A stretch of DNA of 64,000 bases from Myripristis murdjan. Lineage: Eukaryota; Chordata; Actinopteri; Holocentriformes; Holocentridae. Both the position numbers and the translations under genes were made by a program. A model generated the notes under the pieces. That model was not told where the DNA came from and did not search any database. It saw only the letters and a list, made by a program, of their open reading frames with translations. Where the stretch lies: NCBI RefSeq assembly GCF_902150065.1, contig NC_043990.1, forward strand, positions 9,083,639-9,147,638, in the 5' to 3' direction. Of the stretch, positions 1 through 24,300 are shown piece by piece; position 1 is the first letter of the stretch, and each line of letters opens with the position of its first letter.

Positions 1-357
1 GCTATTTACCGTCAGTATTTACATATGGGCTTCCAGTGGAAAACGACTTGGCAATTGATAAAAACCCACAGTAGCCACACCTTAGGAATAAATTTGCCTC
101 CGGGGCCAGATAAACAGGTCATTTTCATATTGAAAGGTAAAAGTGATGGGCTATTAGGAGGACTCTTTGGATTAGGACCCGTGACCTTTATCTTCTTCTC
201 TCTCTCTTTGTTGAAGCAGGGATAGTATTAATACTGTAGTTTTAAAAAGTACGCACAGTAGAAGGCAGATTGATACACAAATGGAGTGATGGAGCATTTT
301 CTCTCTCCTTCTCTGCATGTTTCTCCTTCCCACTGACTCTTATAATCACTCTCTCTC

Positions 358-398
<41 letters not shown>

Positions 399-2579
399 AT
401 ACACAAAGTCCACCGCGAGGCATTGGAAGGTGGAGGTAGAGAGAATCAGGCTGAGAGCTTCTATAATTAGAGGAGCGTTCAGGAGCCATACTGCTGAGTT
501 GTTGAATGTTTAATGTCGGGCCTGCAGGCGCTACAGTCGCAAAGAGCAAACCTCCCTGCCCCTACACACACACACACACACACTCAGTGGTCTCTTCAAA
601 TGTGCAGAAAGACGGATGAGGTGAGCGGTAACGGCAGTGAACTGGACGCGCGGGTTCACGTTTCAAAAAAGGAAAGAGAAGCACAATGCACGGACACAAA
701 CAAGAGCACGGCTGACAACTGAGTGTGTAATTCCCGACTATTGTGTGTAAGCAGAGTTCACAGGAACCCGGAGCTCCTCTGGATGAGGTAATGGTCACAC
801 AGCTGACCAGCCAGAGGAGCTCAGGGCAGGAAATCACTCACACACAGGCCATATTAACCAAACCCCTGGAAAGGATGAGTCATTTCTAACACACCTGTAA
901 GCTGCCTGGGGATGAGCGCACAGCTGTTTGTTGCTCTTATAACACAGATATGGGGGGAAAAAACTGTTTTTTTCATTTTCAACTATTTGGTAAGTTGTCC
1001 AAAACAACTCTGAAGAGAATTTCAATTGAAAACAGGCTGTGCTGTGGCCAGTTTTGGCAACTAAATAATGAATGCTTAATTCATTTCCTCTCAAATTCAG
1101 GAATAGCAGCGCAGTGAAATATAAAAGATCGCCCTTGAAGCTGAGATGAATGATCAAACTTTAATTCTGGCATATTTCAACAGATATTTAAGGCTTTATA
1201 AAGTTAGTGTAACTGTGGCCTTATTGCATACAAAAGATTATTAAAGTACAGCAGGTTAATATCAATCAATAAGCCCCATGGAACAGTCAGCTGTTGACAG
1301 ATCAGCCACGTATTTTAATATTCTGGCCTATTCCTACTTAAAAACAACATATAGTGCATTAATATATGCTTCTGTAATCAAATGATGACTTTCATTTCCA
1401 GAATAGCACATTCATCCATTTTTGGGGGCATATGATTCATGCTGTGGATGCAGCTTTTTTTTTTTTTATCCCAAAGTGACAGGCATAACTAACAAGCAGC
1501 GGTGAGAAAATGTGATGGCAAAACAATTTAACGACTTCAGCTGGATCCACTGACGTAAGATACGCGTTAAAAGCGTATTCATAATAAAGTAGTTGATGGC
1601 ACTCCTTCACATGGAGAGAAGCTCGTAAAGTCACGTATCAGTCACCGAATAAAATCACCACTGACCCTTTAATGACTCACACACTATTAAAGTCTAACGC
1701 ATAATAAGGCATCTCAGCTGCTTCTTACTGAACCAGTTGCTCGTCCACAGTGCACCAGGCTTTCTCTGACTCCAGCAATAACACCCCAGTGTTTTACCAA
1801 AGCCAGTTTCAGTTTGGGGTGTTTAGGACAACTTTTCCTCTATCACTGGTGTGCTATTAAGCCTCAGCCTGAACACAAAACCCCCATAATATTGCTATAA
1901 CAATCTCATTTGTGGATTTATCATGACCCTCTCCTGTAATATTACTACTTTATTAGCTTTGGCATGATTTGTGCCGCGTCCTTTTTACATTTTAATGCAC
2001 TGGAGCATCATTTCTTAAGGGAGCACACCCACATACACACACACATACACACACACAATGACCAAGGGCCAGGGGAGTGGCAGGGGCAGACAGAAACGCA
2101 GGGCTTTAAAGGGAAAAGAGGGAGGACATGAGGGAATGAGGTAACTCAGTGGGACAAGGACAGGCTGTGTGGTGGAGCTACAGACATGCAGGCAGTCTGA
2201 GGAGTTTATTATTGACAGAAATGCGTGTTTCTTCCCAGATATGCAGCACTCGGCCTGGAAACCAGCTACAGCTTGCTCCCCCCCCTCCTCCTCCCCTCCG
2301 CACCAAAACCCACCAACCCGTGTGACACGGACCTGATGGTGATAATTTGGGCCACCTTGCCTTGCACTGAGCTGACCCTCCTGACTGACAGACTGCAGAT
2401 AACGGGACTGTCATACCGGTGATTATCATATGTTAAACAGAGCCGCAGGTCTATTGTGTTTCTGTCAAAACTGTTACACCCCCTTTTGAGACGGCCCCTT
2501 TTTTTATATATATCAAGCGAGGCATTCAAAATCCATGTCACCTCAAATTGGTGAGAAAAAACAAGCCATGGCAAGCTGA
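1..2579. other. Non-coding flank, no gene recognised
   Basis: No exon with recognisable protein similarity was found on either strand. The stretch holds CA microsatellites (about 361-396, 564-583 and 2,032-2,056), a CT-rich patch near 300-360 and ordinary AT-rich sequence. It may be the first intron of the gene whose candidate promoter lies at 2,580-3,060, if that gene runs leftwards out of the window. Confidence 0.5.
361..396. repeat. (CA)18 microsatellite
   Basis: Perfect CA dinucleotide run. The short open frames across it on both strands are Thr-His or Val-Cys repeats and are not genes. Confidence 0.95.
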
Positions 2580-3060
2580 AGGGCTCGCAGCGGAGGTCGT
2601 ACCTGCCTTTCGGTGGGTGTGAAGCGGCTTCCAGCAGCGGGTTTCTTCGATAGCAGAGGCTGGCTGAGGAGCGATGCGCAGCGGCCACTTTGGGGCGTGT
2701 GTTTAGGGCTCCTCTGCTGTCCAGTCCCGGGCTGGAGGCTGGACGTTTGGGGTTTAAAACCGTCCAAAAGGAGCTCCTCGGCCGTGTCCGACCCTCTGCT
2801 GCTTCTCCTCCGGGCTGTCGGTGGCTCACGGCGGCCTAAAGTGTGTCCTGCGCCCCGGCAGCGCAGCGCTAAAGTCTGCTAATCTCCGCTGGCTGCTCGC
2901 TGCGCTCTCTGCCGCCTGCCCTCTGACGTCACGCAGGAAAGCCCCGCTCGGTGACGTAACGCCGCCGACAGCTCGGAAACCCCACCCCGTGACGTCACCC
3001 GCGTCTGGCAGCTCAGTCTGTACTGTACGGGCACATGGGACAAGTTTGCCCGCAGGACTT
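2580..3060 (-). promoter_or_regulatory. CpG-rich candidate promoter with three CRE sites
   Basis: This block is much richer in G+C and CpG than its surroundings. It contains two perfect TGACGTCA octamers (2924-2931 and 2990-2997) and one TGACGTAA (2952-2959), which match the CREB/ATF element. On the minus strand a good donor, CAG|GTACGA, ends a possible first exon at 2603. No coding exon was found between here and ak2 on the plus strand, so a leftward gene with a 5' untranslated first exon is the simpler reading. In mammals RNF19B lies downstream of AK2 in the same orientation and is a candidate, but no RNF19B protein sequence was seen here. The strand is inferred. Confidence 0.55.
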
Positions 3061-3327
3061 TAAGCCAGAGAGGCTCTCTAATCCAACACCGGCCCTTCAG
3101 GCAGACAGAGAGAGAAATCCCTGAGGCCAAACTGCGTCCACAACCACCGGGAAGTGTGTGAATGGAAGTGTGTGTAAACACAAAAACAAAGGGGGGAACT
3201 GACAGAGAAATGTGTTGTTTTTGTTTTGTTTTGTTTTGTTTTGTTTGTGTGTTGAGGCAGACAATACCAGGCCAGACCAGACAGATCCCACTGTTCCCGG
3301 CTTCCTAAGTATTACAGGTACAGCAGC

Positions 3328-3784
3328 GTATTAAGGCCATCGTATGGGGAAAACATTATGGAGCCGGGACAGGAGGGGTGGCGCATTCCAAGGGAAAAAA
3401 AAACCTAAAAATTTCTTGGTTAATGTAAATTTACCAGGAAAAAAAAAAAAAATCCTCTGAGATTGAAGTGGTAAATTTATGAGAAAAAAAACCTCAAAAA
3501 TTCTGAGATGAAGTCATGGATTTACGAGAAGATAGACCTCTGAAGATAGTTTTTCTTTTACTTTCTTTTTGTGTGTTTCTCTGTGTGTGTGGTGGTGGTG
3601 GTGGGGGGTATGTCAAGGAACCCTATGGTTTCAATTTGATGCCATGAATCATGCCTGCAATGGGATTTTTCTCATAAAGCTACGACTTTAATCTTGGAAA
3701 TTCTACATCTTTTTTTTTTTTCGCAGAATATAACCCCACCAATCGTGGCTCAAAAAACTTTTCCACCCAATATGGCCCTAATAC
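3328..3784. mobile_element. Degenerate MITE, related to the copy at 49120
   Basis: The left end reads GTATTAAGGCCA and the right end, reverse-complemented, reads GTATTAGGGCCA. The interior contains gagaaaaa and gattgaagtggtaaattta blocks that recur in the element at 49120-49418. No open frame is present, so it is a non-autonomous element. Family not assigned; the exact ends are uncertain by a few bases. Confidence 0.5.
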
Positions 3785-3809
3785 ATAGTCATAACTACAG
3801 GTGACATTA

Positions 3810-3840
<31 letters not shown>

Positions 3841-4215
3841 GGAACTGAAGGAATTGGATAAAGGCCTGATCACTATTACAATGCAGGCCTGTCACTTTCA
3901 TAATGTGTAACATAACCTTCAACCATAAACCACTGTGTACAATGATTTCATCTACTATGACCGATATTCCCATTTGATGAAGTCAGTGTTAACAGTGACT
4001 TTTTTAAAGAACAAATATTAGTTATTATAAACCTTTTTTTTTTTTTGAGACGGTGTGAGAGGATCTTCCTTCTCTGCAAACATCTAACAATGTCCCTCCA
4101 CCCACCTGGAGGAAATGAGTGTATTTTACAGTAAAGGGTATAGTGCATTAGCCATGGCCCACAGCAATAAACCACAATACACCACATCATCTGTTAAGTT
4201 TTAAACAGTCTAATC

Positions 4216-5431
4216 CAGGGATTTTAAAACTTGTTGCAGATTTATTTCAGACGACCTCCACGCCCCAAACCTGGCTGTCATTAAGGTACAGCCCCCACAC
4301 CATTTGAAGTGTTCTGCGCTAAATCTTACATGACAAAATACTCTGTTTTATGTGGAAGCATTAAACTGATTCAGTGTCACATTTTAACAATGACGATAAA
4401 TTAAATTCAAAGTGGTGACATTAAAGTGATACTTGTGGTATTTGCTACTCCATGCGAGTGTGATAGATCCTCCAGGTCTGACACATCAGCTCCCTCCCTC
4501 GTCACAAGAATGAACGCTTCACTGGGAGCGTTCATCTCCAAAATGGATGAAATAGACACAACAGAAAAACAACATGATTCTGAGCGGCAATTCAAAGCTT
4601 AAAAACAATGTTTTGAAGGATGCACATCAACAAACGTCACTTTGGGATACATTAACTACCACAGTTTTCTGGTTCTTTTGCTTGCAGGTGGAACCACTTT
4701 GTGTCTGTATCACTACTACACACCAGCTTCATCTACCAGGTGTGAAAACACAGAGACAGCATCGAGGGGAGCTGCTGCGTAGTGATACAGAAATAAAGTA
4801 GTTCCACCTGGTGGCAAGGAAGAGGGCTAGAAAAAAAGCATAAATAATGAATCGCAAACCACTTTTTCAGCTTTGGATAAGTTCAAAATTGTATTGTTGG
4901 CTGGGCCAGATCCACTTTGTTCATTTTGGAGGACAGTCTCGGTGAAGCGCTCGCTCTCGTGACAAGGAGGGAGTTAACAGGCCAAACTTGGAGGATCTAT
5001 TACACTTTTGTAGAGAGGCAATTACCCCTATATGAGTGAGAACCAAATCTATCACTTTAAAACAATGTTAAAATGATCTTTATTTATTTATTTATTATTT
5101 AAAAAAACCTTTTGGTTATGCATTTTTTAATTTTTAAATGTGTTATGTAGTTGTTACAATTTCAAAAAAACATTTTCTTACTTTTGTAAAGTAAAAAGTT
5201 GTTTTTCAAAGTGTTGATTTTAAAATGTGGTGTAAATGTATAACTTTTTTTTTGTAGATGAGTCTGTGCTTTCCAAAAAAGCAAAAAAATGCATCTAGGC
5301 CAAAGTAGCGATCTTTCCGTATGATTTAAAATAAACTGTGAACAAAAAAAAAAAAAAAAAAAGGTCATATACACTTTTTGGTATCAAACTGCTCCTCATC
5401 CAGAGGCTGCACCCCACTTTAAAAACCACTG
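4216..5431. mobile_element. Non-autonomous hAT-type element carrying an insert
   Basis: The ends are imperfect inverted repeats, CAGGGATTTTAAAACTTG on the left and CAGTGGTTTTTAAAGTGG on the right (reverse-complemented). They are flanked by 8-bp direct repeats gtctaatc (4208-4215) and gtcaaatc (5432-5439), 7 of 8 identical. An 8-bp duplication and CAG..CTG ends are hAT hallmarks. No transposase frame remains. A TTAA-flanked foldback element occupies 4425-5056 inside it. Confidence 0.65.
4425..5056. mobile_element. TTAA-flanked foldback MITE
   Basis: The element is bordered on both sides by TTAA (4421-4424 and 5057-5060) and starts AGTGATA, ending TATCACT. The two halves are long imperfect inverted repeats: AGATCCTCCA near 4467 pairs with TGGAGGATCT near 4990, and CAGGTGGAAC at about 4686 pairs with GTTCCACCTG at about 4801. 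A TTAA target site is typical of piggyBac-like transposition. It has no coding capacity and sits inside the hAT element at 4216-5431. Confidence 0.65.
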
Positions 5432-8117
5432 GTCAAATCGATCCGTATATAAACGCTGACATCTCATGAAGGAAATAAAACTCCATTTTAAGGTCAAAGA
5501 GCTTGATGAGCAAAACAAACACTCTGTACAAAGTGTGATGAATGTAGAAAAGCATCTTGAGGTTTATTAGAGGGGGAAAACATGGGGAATATATTAATAA
5601 GATGGCTTCAATCATTCCTATGAGAATGCACAGAAAATAGTAATGCACTGACGACTCACAGCCCAGCAGCACTGCAAAATTTAACGTTACGCTCTGTGGT
5701 ACAAGGACTCCCCCTGTTTGTTACCCCCTCCCTCCCTCCAAACATCCATACCCACCCCTCCATCTGCCCCCCCAATAATCCTTCGCCATGGTGGGCAAGA
5801 AGCGGCTCAGGAGCTCAACCAGCTGGAAGACAAGGGAGAGAGAGGGGAAGAGAAGCCTGCAGTGAGTTACAGCACAGACACATCACAACAATGAAAAATA
5901 AACTCAGCCGTGACTAACAGACTTTTCGGTCGCTTAAATGTTGGAATTGTCAAGAGCAATGCACAGCAGGTACGATGACAGCGCCTTATTGGACGCAGAA
6001 GAACGCTGTTGCAAATTAGTGGCGTCCCATCTGAGTGCAATTAGGGTGCCAGCGTTCATCCGCTTTAAAGCAGCACATCAAAAAGAAACATTCATGAACG
6101 GTTAATAAAACAACAACCAGCCTTTCTGTTTCTGTTCAAGTTTGGCTTAACCTTCCACTGAACTCGAACTTCAGGCATTCACAGCTTTCAAAAGTGAATT
6201 AAAAAAAAAAAAAAAAACGGAGCTGAGGTTTCATTCGGAACAGTGAACATTGTTGTAGGAAATTTACCATGAAACAGTCTCGTCGAGCTAAATATAACAG
6301 CGACAACGGCCTGGTGGGACTGCTGAACATCTGCTATTGTTTTACACAGAGAGGAGAGTAACATCAGCTCAGGGGAAGCTGTAGGTGAGGCTGTATGCAA
6401 CATGTGTCACCAGGTGGAACATGTTGCATGCAGACAGGAAAAAAAATAAATACAAATCAGCAGGTTGAAAAGGAAGAAGGGAGATAAAGGCAAACTCTAA
6501 AGTGAGCTTCCGTCTGTGTCCCAGTTTATCTTCAAAATGCTATTCTCTCATTTTTGTGAAACAAAATCATTACGTGGATATTGATCATTCAAAATAGCTC
6601 AACGTAAGAGAGGTTTTTCATGTTCTGGACCCTCAACTTGACTTTCATTAAAGTGATTTTGTTGAAATATGAAAAAATTAGGTTAAGTTGTTCAGTTCAT
6701 TTGAGTTCTTTCAAGAACATGAGTGAAAAAGGCACTTAGCAAAAATAATAAATAAATAAATACACTGGCAAAGAAGATTAAAAGGAAAATTACTAAGGGG
6801 TGGGGGTGGCCGGAAAAACTCAAAAACACAAAAACTATGCTTTTAATTATGACATAATGTAACATAATTATTCACAGATTTCATAAGAAACCATTTGGGG
6901 AGGGGAGAGGGGGTCCCCAGGGGTCACTTTGAAAACCACTTCACTCAAGACAATTCAGTCCATCTAGTTTTTTGCTTTCTGTTTAATTTTGCATAATTGC
7001 TTAAGAGTAGGTGTCAGTTTTTTCCTCAAATGAGAGATTTATTAGTTGGGAAATAAAACCCTGTAAATAAATACAAACCACTGGAACAAAGTGACTGGAA
7101 AAAAGGACCTTTGGGAACACGGGAAACAAAGGCCTGAATTCAAAACATTTCCGAGAAGCACTTGTAGCTCAAGGGTGAGTGACCAACATCCTCCACCATC
7201 TCTTTGATCTTATTCATTTCACATAAAGTGTAATCTCAGATCAGTGCTCCTACTGTGAGGGCCTTTGTGAGAACCAGCCCAGGGGCTCAAAACACAAAGA
7301 TACTGACTTGCCTTCAAACTTTCAGTCCAACTCATAAATATTTAAACTTAAAGTAAGTTTAAACTGAATTTATCCAACTGGTCCCTGAACTCTGGACACT
7401 AAAGTGAGGGGGGAAAAAAACTTTTCCCGAATTTAAAATACAGACATGGCTTGGTGGTATCAAGGTGTTACAGTTGTAGAAGGGTATTCAGAAAACCTGA
7501 AGGTGTGATTTTCAATACAGATGCTCCTTTTTCTATTAAACTGAGGTGGAGATATTGTATTGAGGTGATGTATCGTAGCGCACATAGCCAGCCTGACACC
7601 ACTACACACACATACACGTCCGTTCAGCCCACTGGTGTGTCGGCATCCACCACAGCAACCAGTGTCACTGGATCCCCAGCAAGGAACGCTAAATCTGTCA
7701 AAGAAGGGAACTCATTTTCTATCAATTCATGATTCTGTGTGCCACACTTATTTAAACCTAATTAGCTCATTGCATATTGGACACACAGCACTTTTTTAAA
7801 AACACAAATACTGTCATACACCATACACTACGGGGAAATTTCAGACGGGAAATGAAAAAACAGATACCGCCCAAGCCTAAGCCTAACCCTGAAGGTTAGG
7901 TAGGGTGAAAGAAGGTAAAAGACTTGAGACAACATGCTGCTAATTCTTCTACACTCTTCAACTTCAACAATCACGGTGTGATTTTGAGATTATTCTGTGT
8001 TGCCAACAGTATTATGTGGCTGAAATGACTAGTTTGGTTGCACTGTGACATCCTACGGGGCTCACAAAGTGTAATGACAACTTGTTTTTTGTTTTTTTGT
8101 TTTGTTTTGTTTTTTTG

Positions 8118-8360
8118 AGGCCACAAGACATAACTTGCTCCCTCAATTTAATTAACTCTTGTCCACAAGATAAGTGTGCAGCACTCTTCCTTCCCCCCGG
8201 TAGCAGACTGCACCTGTACCTGGAGATCCTCAGGGACAAATGTTGTCTGTTGAAGACTAAATTGAGGGAACAAGTTATATCTTGTGGCCACAAACTAACG
8301 AAGTCATAGAAACGAGTTAATTAAATTGAGGGAATGAGTTGTATCTCGTGGCCACAAATT
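8118..8360. repeat. Inverted repeat, three arms
   Basis: The segment GGCCACAAGACATAACTTG with CCTCAATTTAATT at 8118-8151 recurs inverted at about 8257-8293. It recurs a second time in that inverted orientation at about 8318-8360. The arms pair over roughly 35 bases. The transcript could fold into a hairpin. This is probably the remnant of a foldback DNA transposon; no target duplication was identified. Confidence 0.55.
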
Positions 8361-9187
8361 AGTAAATCATAGCCTTGAAATATTCTGCACTCACACGTTT
8401 GGATTAAACACAGGGAGACTCCGACGGTCTGGGTGAAGTAAATATGAACCAAGTATCTTTACCACATTTATCAGAGCAAAACAAATTTCAGTGTTTAATG
8501 GAGACTTTTGGCAAATAAGCTCTTTGATCAGCTTTCCACTGATTGTGTGGTTTTTAGTCTGCTGAGGTGCATGGTAAACAGCAAAGTCTTTTTTTTTTTT
8601 TTTAAATGAAGGTCACTGCAGGCCAGCTTAGGGTTTCCACAGCATTAGCATGCACTGCAGCACACTACCTCGAGGACTCAGAGGTCGCTGCACAAAGGTT
8701 AGTTGATCAAACAGCTTTGTTGCCAAAATGTTGTTGCATTTGCATTTATTGTGCAACCGGGCGCCAGCTCCGGCCCACGTCCTCTCTGAATATTCCCGAA
8801 TGTTTGGTCTCTGTCGTCTGTCTGCACCGAGGGATCAAAAACTAAACAGCAGGGAAGGCTCTGGACCGTTTCAGTGCCTCATGAAATATCCATTACACCT
8901 GACATTAACAATTAAAGAGAGACTAAGGGGAAGTGTCAGCACAACTCGCCCCGTGTGCATTAGCTTTCCTACAATAACAGTGATGTGCACATCTGCTTAA
9001 AATATCCTGTGGTGCACATCCTCCACTGAGGCCGGTTTTCCTGTAATATTTGTTTTGTACCTTGGCAAGGTAATGTATATTGTTATGAGCTGCTGACCTC
9101 TGACCTTCCTGTGGGTGGGGTTTCATATTAAGATGCTGCATCAGGTAAGCTGTTAGTTGCAGAGAGGTGTCCTTAGTTTATTCCAGG

Positions 9188-9586
9188 TAGGGTTGTAATG
9201 ATTAATTCACTGCATCAATTATTTGACTGAATTGATCTTCTAAAAGAAATGGAGAGTGAATCACTCGGACTTCAACCTGAATCAAAATGCTTTGAATTGA
9301 ATTGTTTGTAATTCTTAAAACAAAAAACAAAAACCCTAAGCATTATGGGGATGTGAGCATACTATAAATTGCATTTTTTGGTCTAAAAATATACTGTCGA
9401 TATTTTGTTTAAGTTTTTTCTTATTATTATTGCACGTTTTTATTTAATGTCGATAAAATTTTGGTTTAAACTACTGCACTGAACTGTCAACTTGAATTCT
9501 TGTTTACAAACTACAATTCAATCTTTCCAAAAAAGCGAGTTCATAACCAATGAATTGAACTGAATTTCTGCTGATTCATACCCCTA
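9188..9586. mobile_element. hAT-like MITE, about 400 bp
   Basis: Ends TAGGGTTGTAATGATTAATT and, on the right reverse-complemented, TAGGGGTATGAATCAGCA are weak terminal inverted repeats. The flanks attccagg (9180-9187) and attcctga (9587-9594) share 6 of 8 bases, as expected for an aged hAT duplication. No open reading frame. Confidence 0.5.
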
Positions 9587-11487
9587 ATTCCTGAATGTCA
9601 AAAAAGGAGAGTTATAGAAGGGTCTCTGCAGGGTCTTCTGTCTTCACCCTGCTTCTCTGCATAACTGTGCCTGAAGTAAATGAGGTAAATGCTGATGCTT
9701 TGATATTTTTAAGCTCTCTGGCACTTCAGTTTATGTCGTTGGGATTATTTAAGCTTTACACAAAACCCACATATCTTGCAGTGGAAGATTATAGCATTAA
9801 AAAATAGGTAAAAAAAAATCTGCAAATACTATTTGGCCCAGGTCTGATCATAAATCGACGCACCTCTTGACAGATTCTGGTGTATTAGTCACCTCAAATG
9901 ATAAGAGAAAAGAAAGACTGGAAAGACATGCACTGCCTGGACGAAGATGACAACTGCATGTTGCTACAAAAACTCAAGTTTGTAAACCTGGTCACAGCAG
10001 TGATGGGCAGCAAGCCTCTGAGCTGATGTCACATCACTGAGGATTACATTAAATACTGTATTTTCTACACTGGCACAATCTATTGCACATTAAAAAGGCA
10101 CACTGCATTAGCAATCGCCATTAGCTGCATAAATCACATTTTCAGTTTAACCAGTGCAGTCTTAAGTCCCAAAGGTAATCCATAAAGTCCAAGATACCGA
10201 GAGCAGTAGCTGAGGCAGGAGTCAACTGGAGAGGAGGAGGAGGAGGAGAAGGAGGAGGAGGAGTGCATGGGCCAGCAGCCACGAGGAAGAAGAGGAGACA
10301 GGAGATTACAGGCGAAGAGAAGGAAGGAGGAAGATCCTCGATCAGAGGCAGAGGAGATGACAAAGGCCTGAACACACTGGACACAAGGACTGAACCTGTG
10401 AATTTGAACTGCAGGCATGAAACAAACATCAGCACCTGAACCTGAACCAACACTGACGGGGAACCATTTTCATTACTCTGACCCAGAGGCTGTGGCTGGG
10501 ACTTTCCTGCAGTCTGCTTCACAGCAAGACCACACACAGTCCACAAACACTGCTTACAAACTAATAATAGCTGTATGCTAACTAGCTACATTTCCAACTC
10601 AATTTGGATTTAATTTATTAGCTTTTCAGCATCCATGTCATGACTTCTATTTCTTCATTTCTCAGCAATGACACCCTGATTAGGAACTTCAAACAGTTCA
10701 ACGGTGATTGCGTTTGAGGACTTTTCAAACTAAACAACTGCTGTGCTCCACACTCAATGTGGCAAAAATCAAGCCAGTTTCAGGGCTGTGGTGTGTCGGT
10801 GCGTGTAGGGCCAATGAAAATGATTTGGCAAGTTTGGAAACGTGTGTCTGGCACTTCCAGTGCATTTCTGCCTTTAGGGAAGAATAGAAAGTGGGAGTAG
10901 AGCAGGACAAAAGAACGGTTTGGAGCCCTTAGTGAACGAGAAGCAGAGACTGGGGAAAAGGAAATGGCGGAGTAATTAACTATACAAGAGCAAAGCAAAC
11001 CTGTCCAGTTAAGGCAAACAGTATGCAACAATCGGCAACATTTTAAAACACATTTTGGAGAAACTGTGCCATAAGTGGAGACATGCATGGCAATTTGTTA
11101 CGCTAAATGTCAAATCGTGAAATCTCATTTCTACAGTTGTGAAAGGCAGACGTGATAGCCATAACATACAGTAGTGCACTGTTTGGTGTTTGCTGATTCA
11201 TTTGTGGAGTCTTTAGACACATGCTTTTGCGATGCAGGCTAGACAAATAAACTTTACAAATGTACCTAAAAGTGCTCCATTAGTTTGCCCCCCGACGCAA
11301 AAACAGAAAGGATAATCAGTAAGGGGGCTGACACTGCGCTGATGTCTCCATCTTCCACATTAAAGTGATGTGTGCGCTTTAGTTACATTTCGTTGCCACT
11401 GTGACACTTGATCAACTCTTGTAAAAGCTCCGACCATGAGAAAAAGAAAGAGCAGAGGGACGCAGGGAGGAGGAAGAGGAGGAGTTT

Positions 11488-23845
<12,358 letters not shown>

Positions 23846-24030
23846 GTCTGCCGCAGGACACCGGAGGACACAAACTTAAACAAAGTCTTCACCGTCCTTG
23901 TTGCACTTCACCGGAGTGCCAGCTCGGCTAGGAGAGGAAGCGTCCCCGCCTCATTTTACAACATCAACCACTAAACCCCGCCCCCTTCTGGAGAATGCGG
24001 CCGTTTGATTGGCCGCCAGACAGTTCGGTC
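23846..24030 (-). promoter_or_regulatory. ak2 proximal promoter
   Basis: Upstream of the ak2 start codon on the minus strand there is a GC box, CCCCGCCCCC, at 23976-23985. A CCAAT box (ATTGG on the plus strand) lies at 24008-24012, about 165 bases from the ATG. No TATA box is evident. This is the usual layout of a housekeeping promoter. Confidence 0.65.
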
Positions 24031-24079
24031 AGTTATTCTCCAGTTTGATGGGCTGAGTTAGAGAAACGCCTCTCGATGA

Positions 24080-24300
24080 TTTTTTTTTTTTTTTTTTTTT
24101 TTAAATAGAATCTTTATTTCAAGTCATGAACAGCAAATATAACATCGCTTACAAATGGATGAGGCATTAAAACAATAAAATAAAATAAATAGAAATACAG
24201 AAAGCAACAACAAAAAGAAAAAAGGTAAATCATAAAAATAAAAACACACAGGTGTATGGCCAAAACCCACTTAAAGACCTTGAAAATATTGCATATATTT
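24080..24300 (-). mobile_element. 3' end of a LINE-like retroposon
   Basis: Read on the minus strand, an AT-rich segment ends with AATAAAGATTCTATTT followed by a run of about 23 A residues (24080-24102 as T on the plus strand). A polyadenylation signal just before a genomic poly-A tail is the mark of a retroposed copy; L1-type elements in fish end this way. The 5' limit is not defined and no frame survives. Confidence 0.45.

Larger units (their letters stand above)
3061..11487. other. Intergenic region downstream of ak2, transposon-rich
   Basis: No coding gene recognised. The region contains several non-autonomous DNA transposons, listed separately (3328-3784, 4216-5431 with an insert, 8118-8360, 9188-9586), A/T homopolymers, and the presumed ak2 3' UTR next to 11,488. 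The end of that UTR could not be placed with confidence. Confidence 0.5.

Noticed and set aside
2266-2829. 187-codon minus-strand frame in the CpG-rich block
   Set aside because: High GC content favours chance open frames. No domain was recognised and a good splice donor at 2603 lies inside it. Treated as promoter/first exon region.
6880-6950. hAT-like end (GGTCACTTTGAAAACCACTT)
   Set aside because: Only one end could be found and no target duplication, so the element could not be delimited.
10134-10546. Overlapping minus-strand frames rich in Pro and Ser
   Set aside because: They arise from GGA-rich simple sequence near 10,230-10,330 and have no homology or splice structure.
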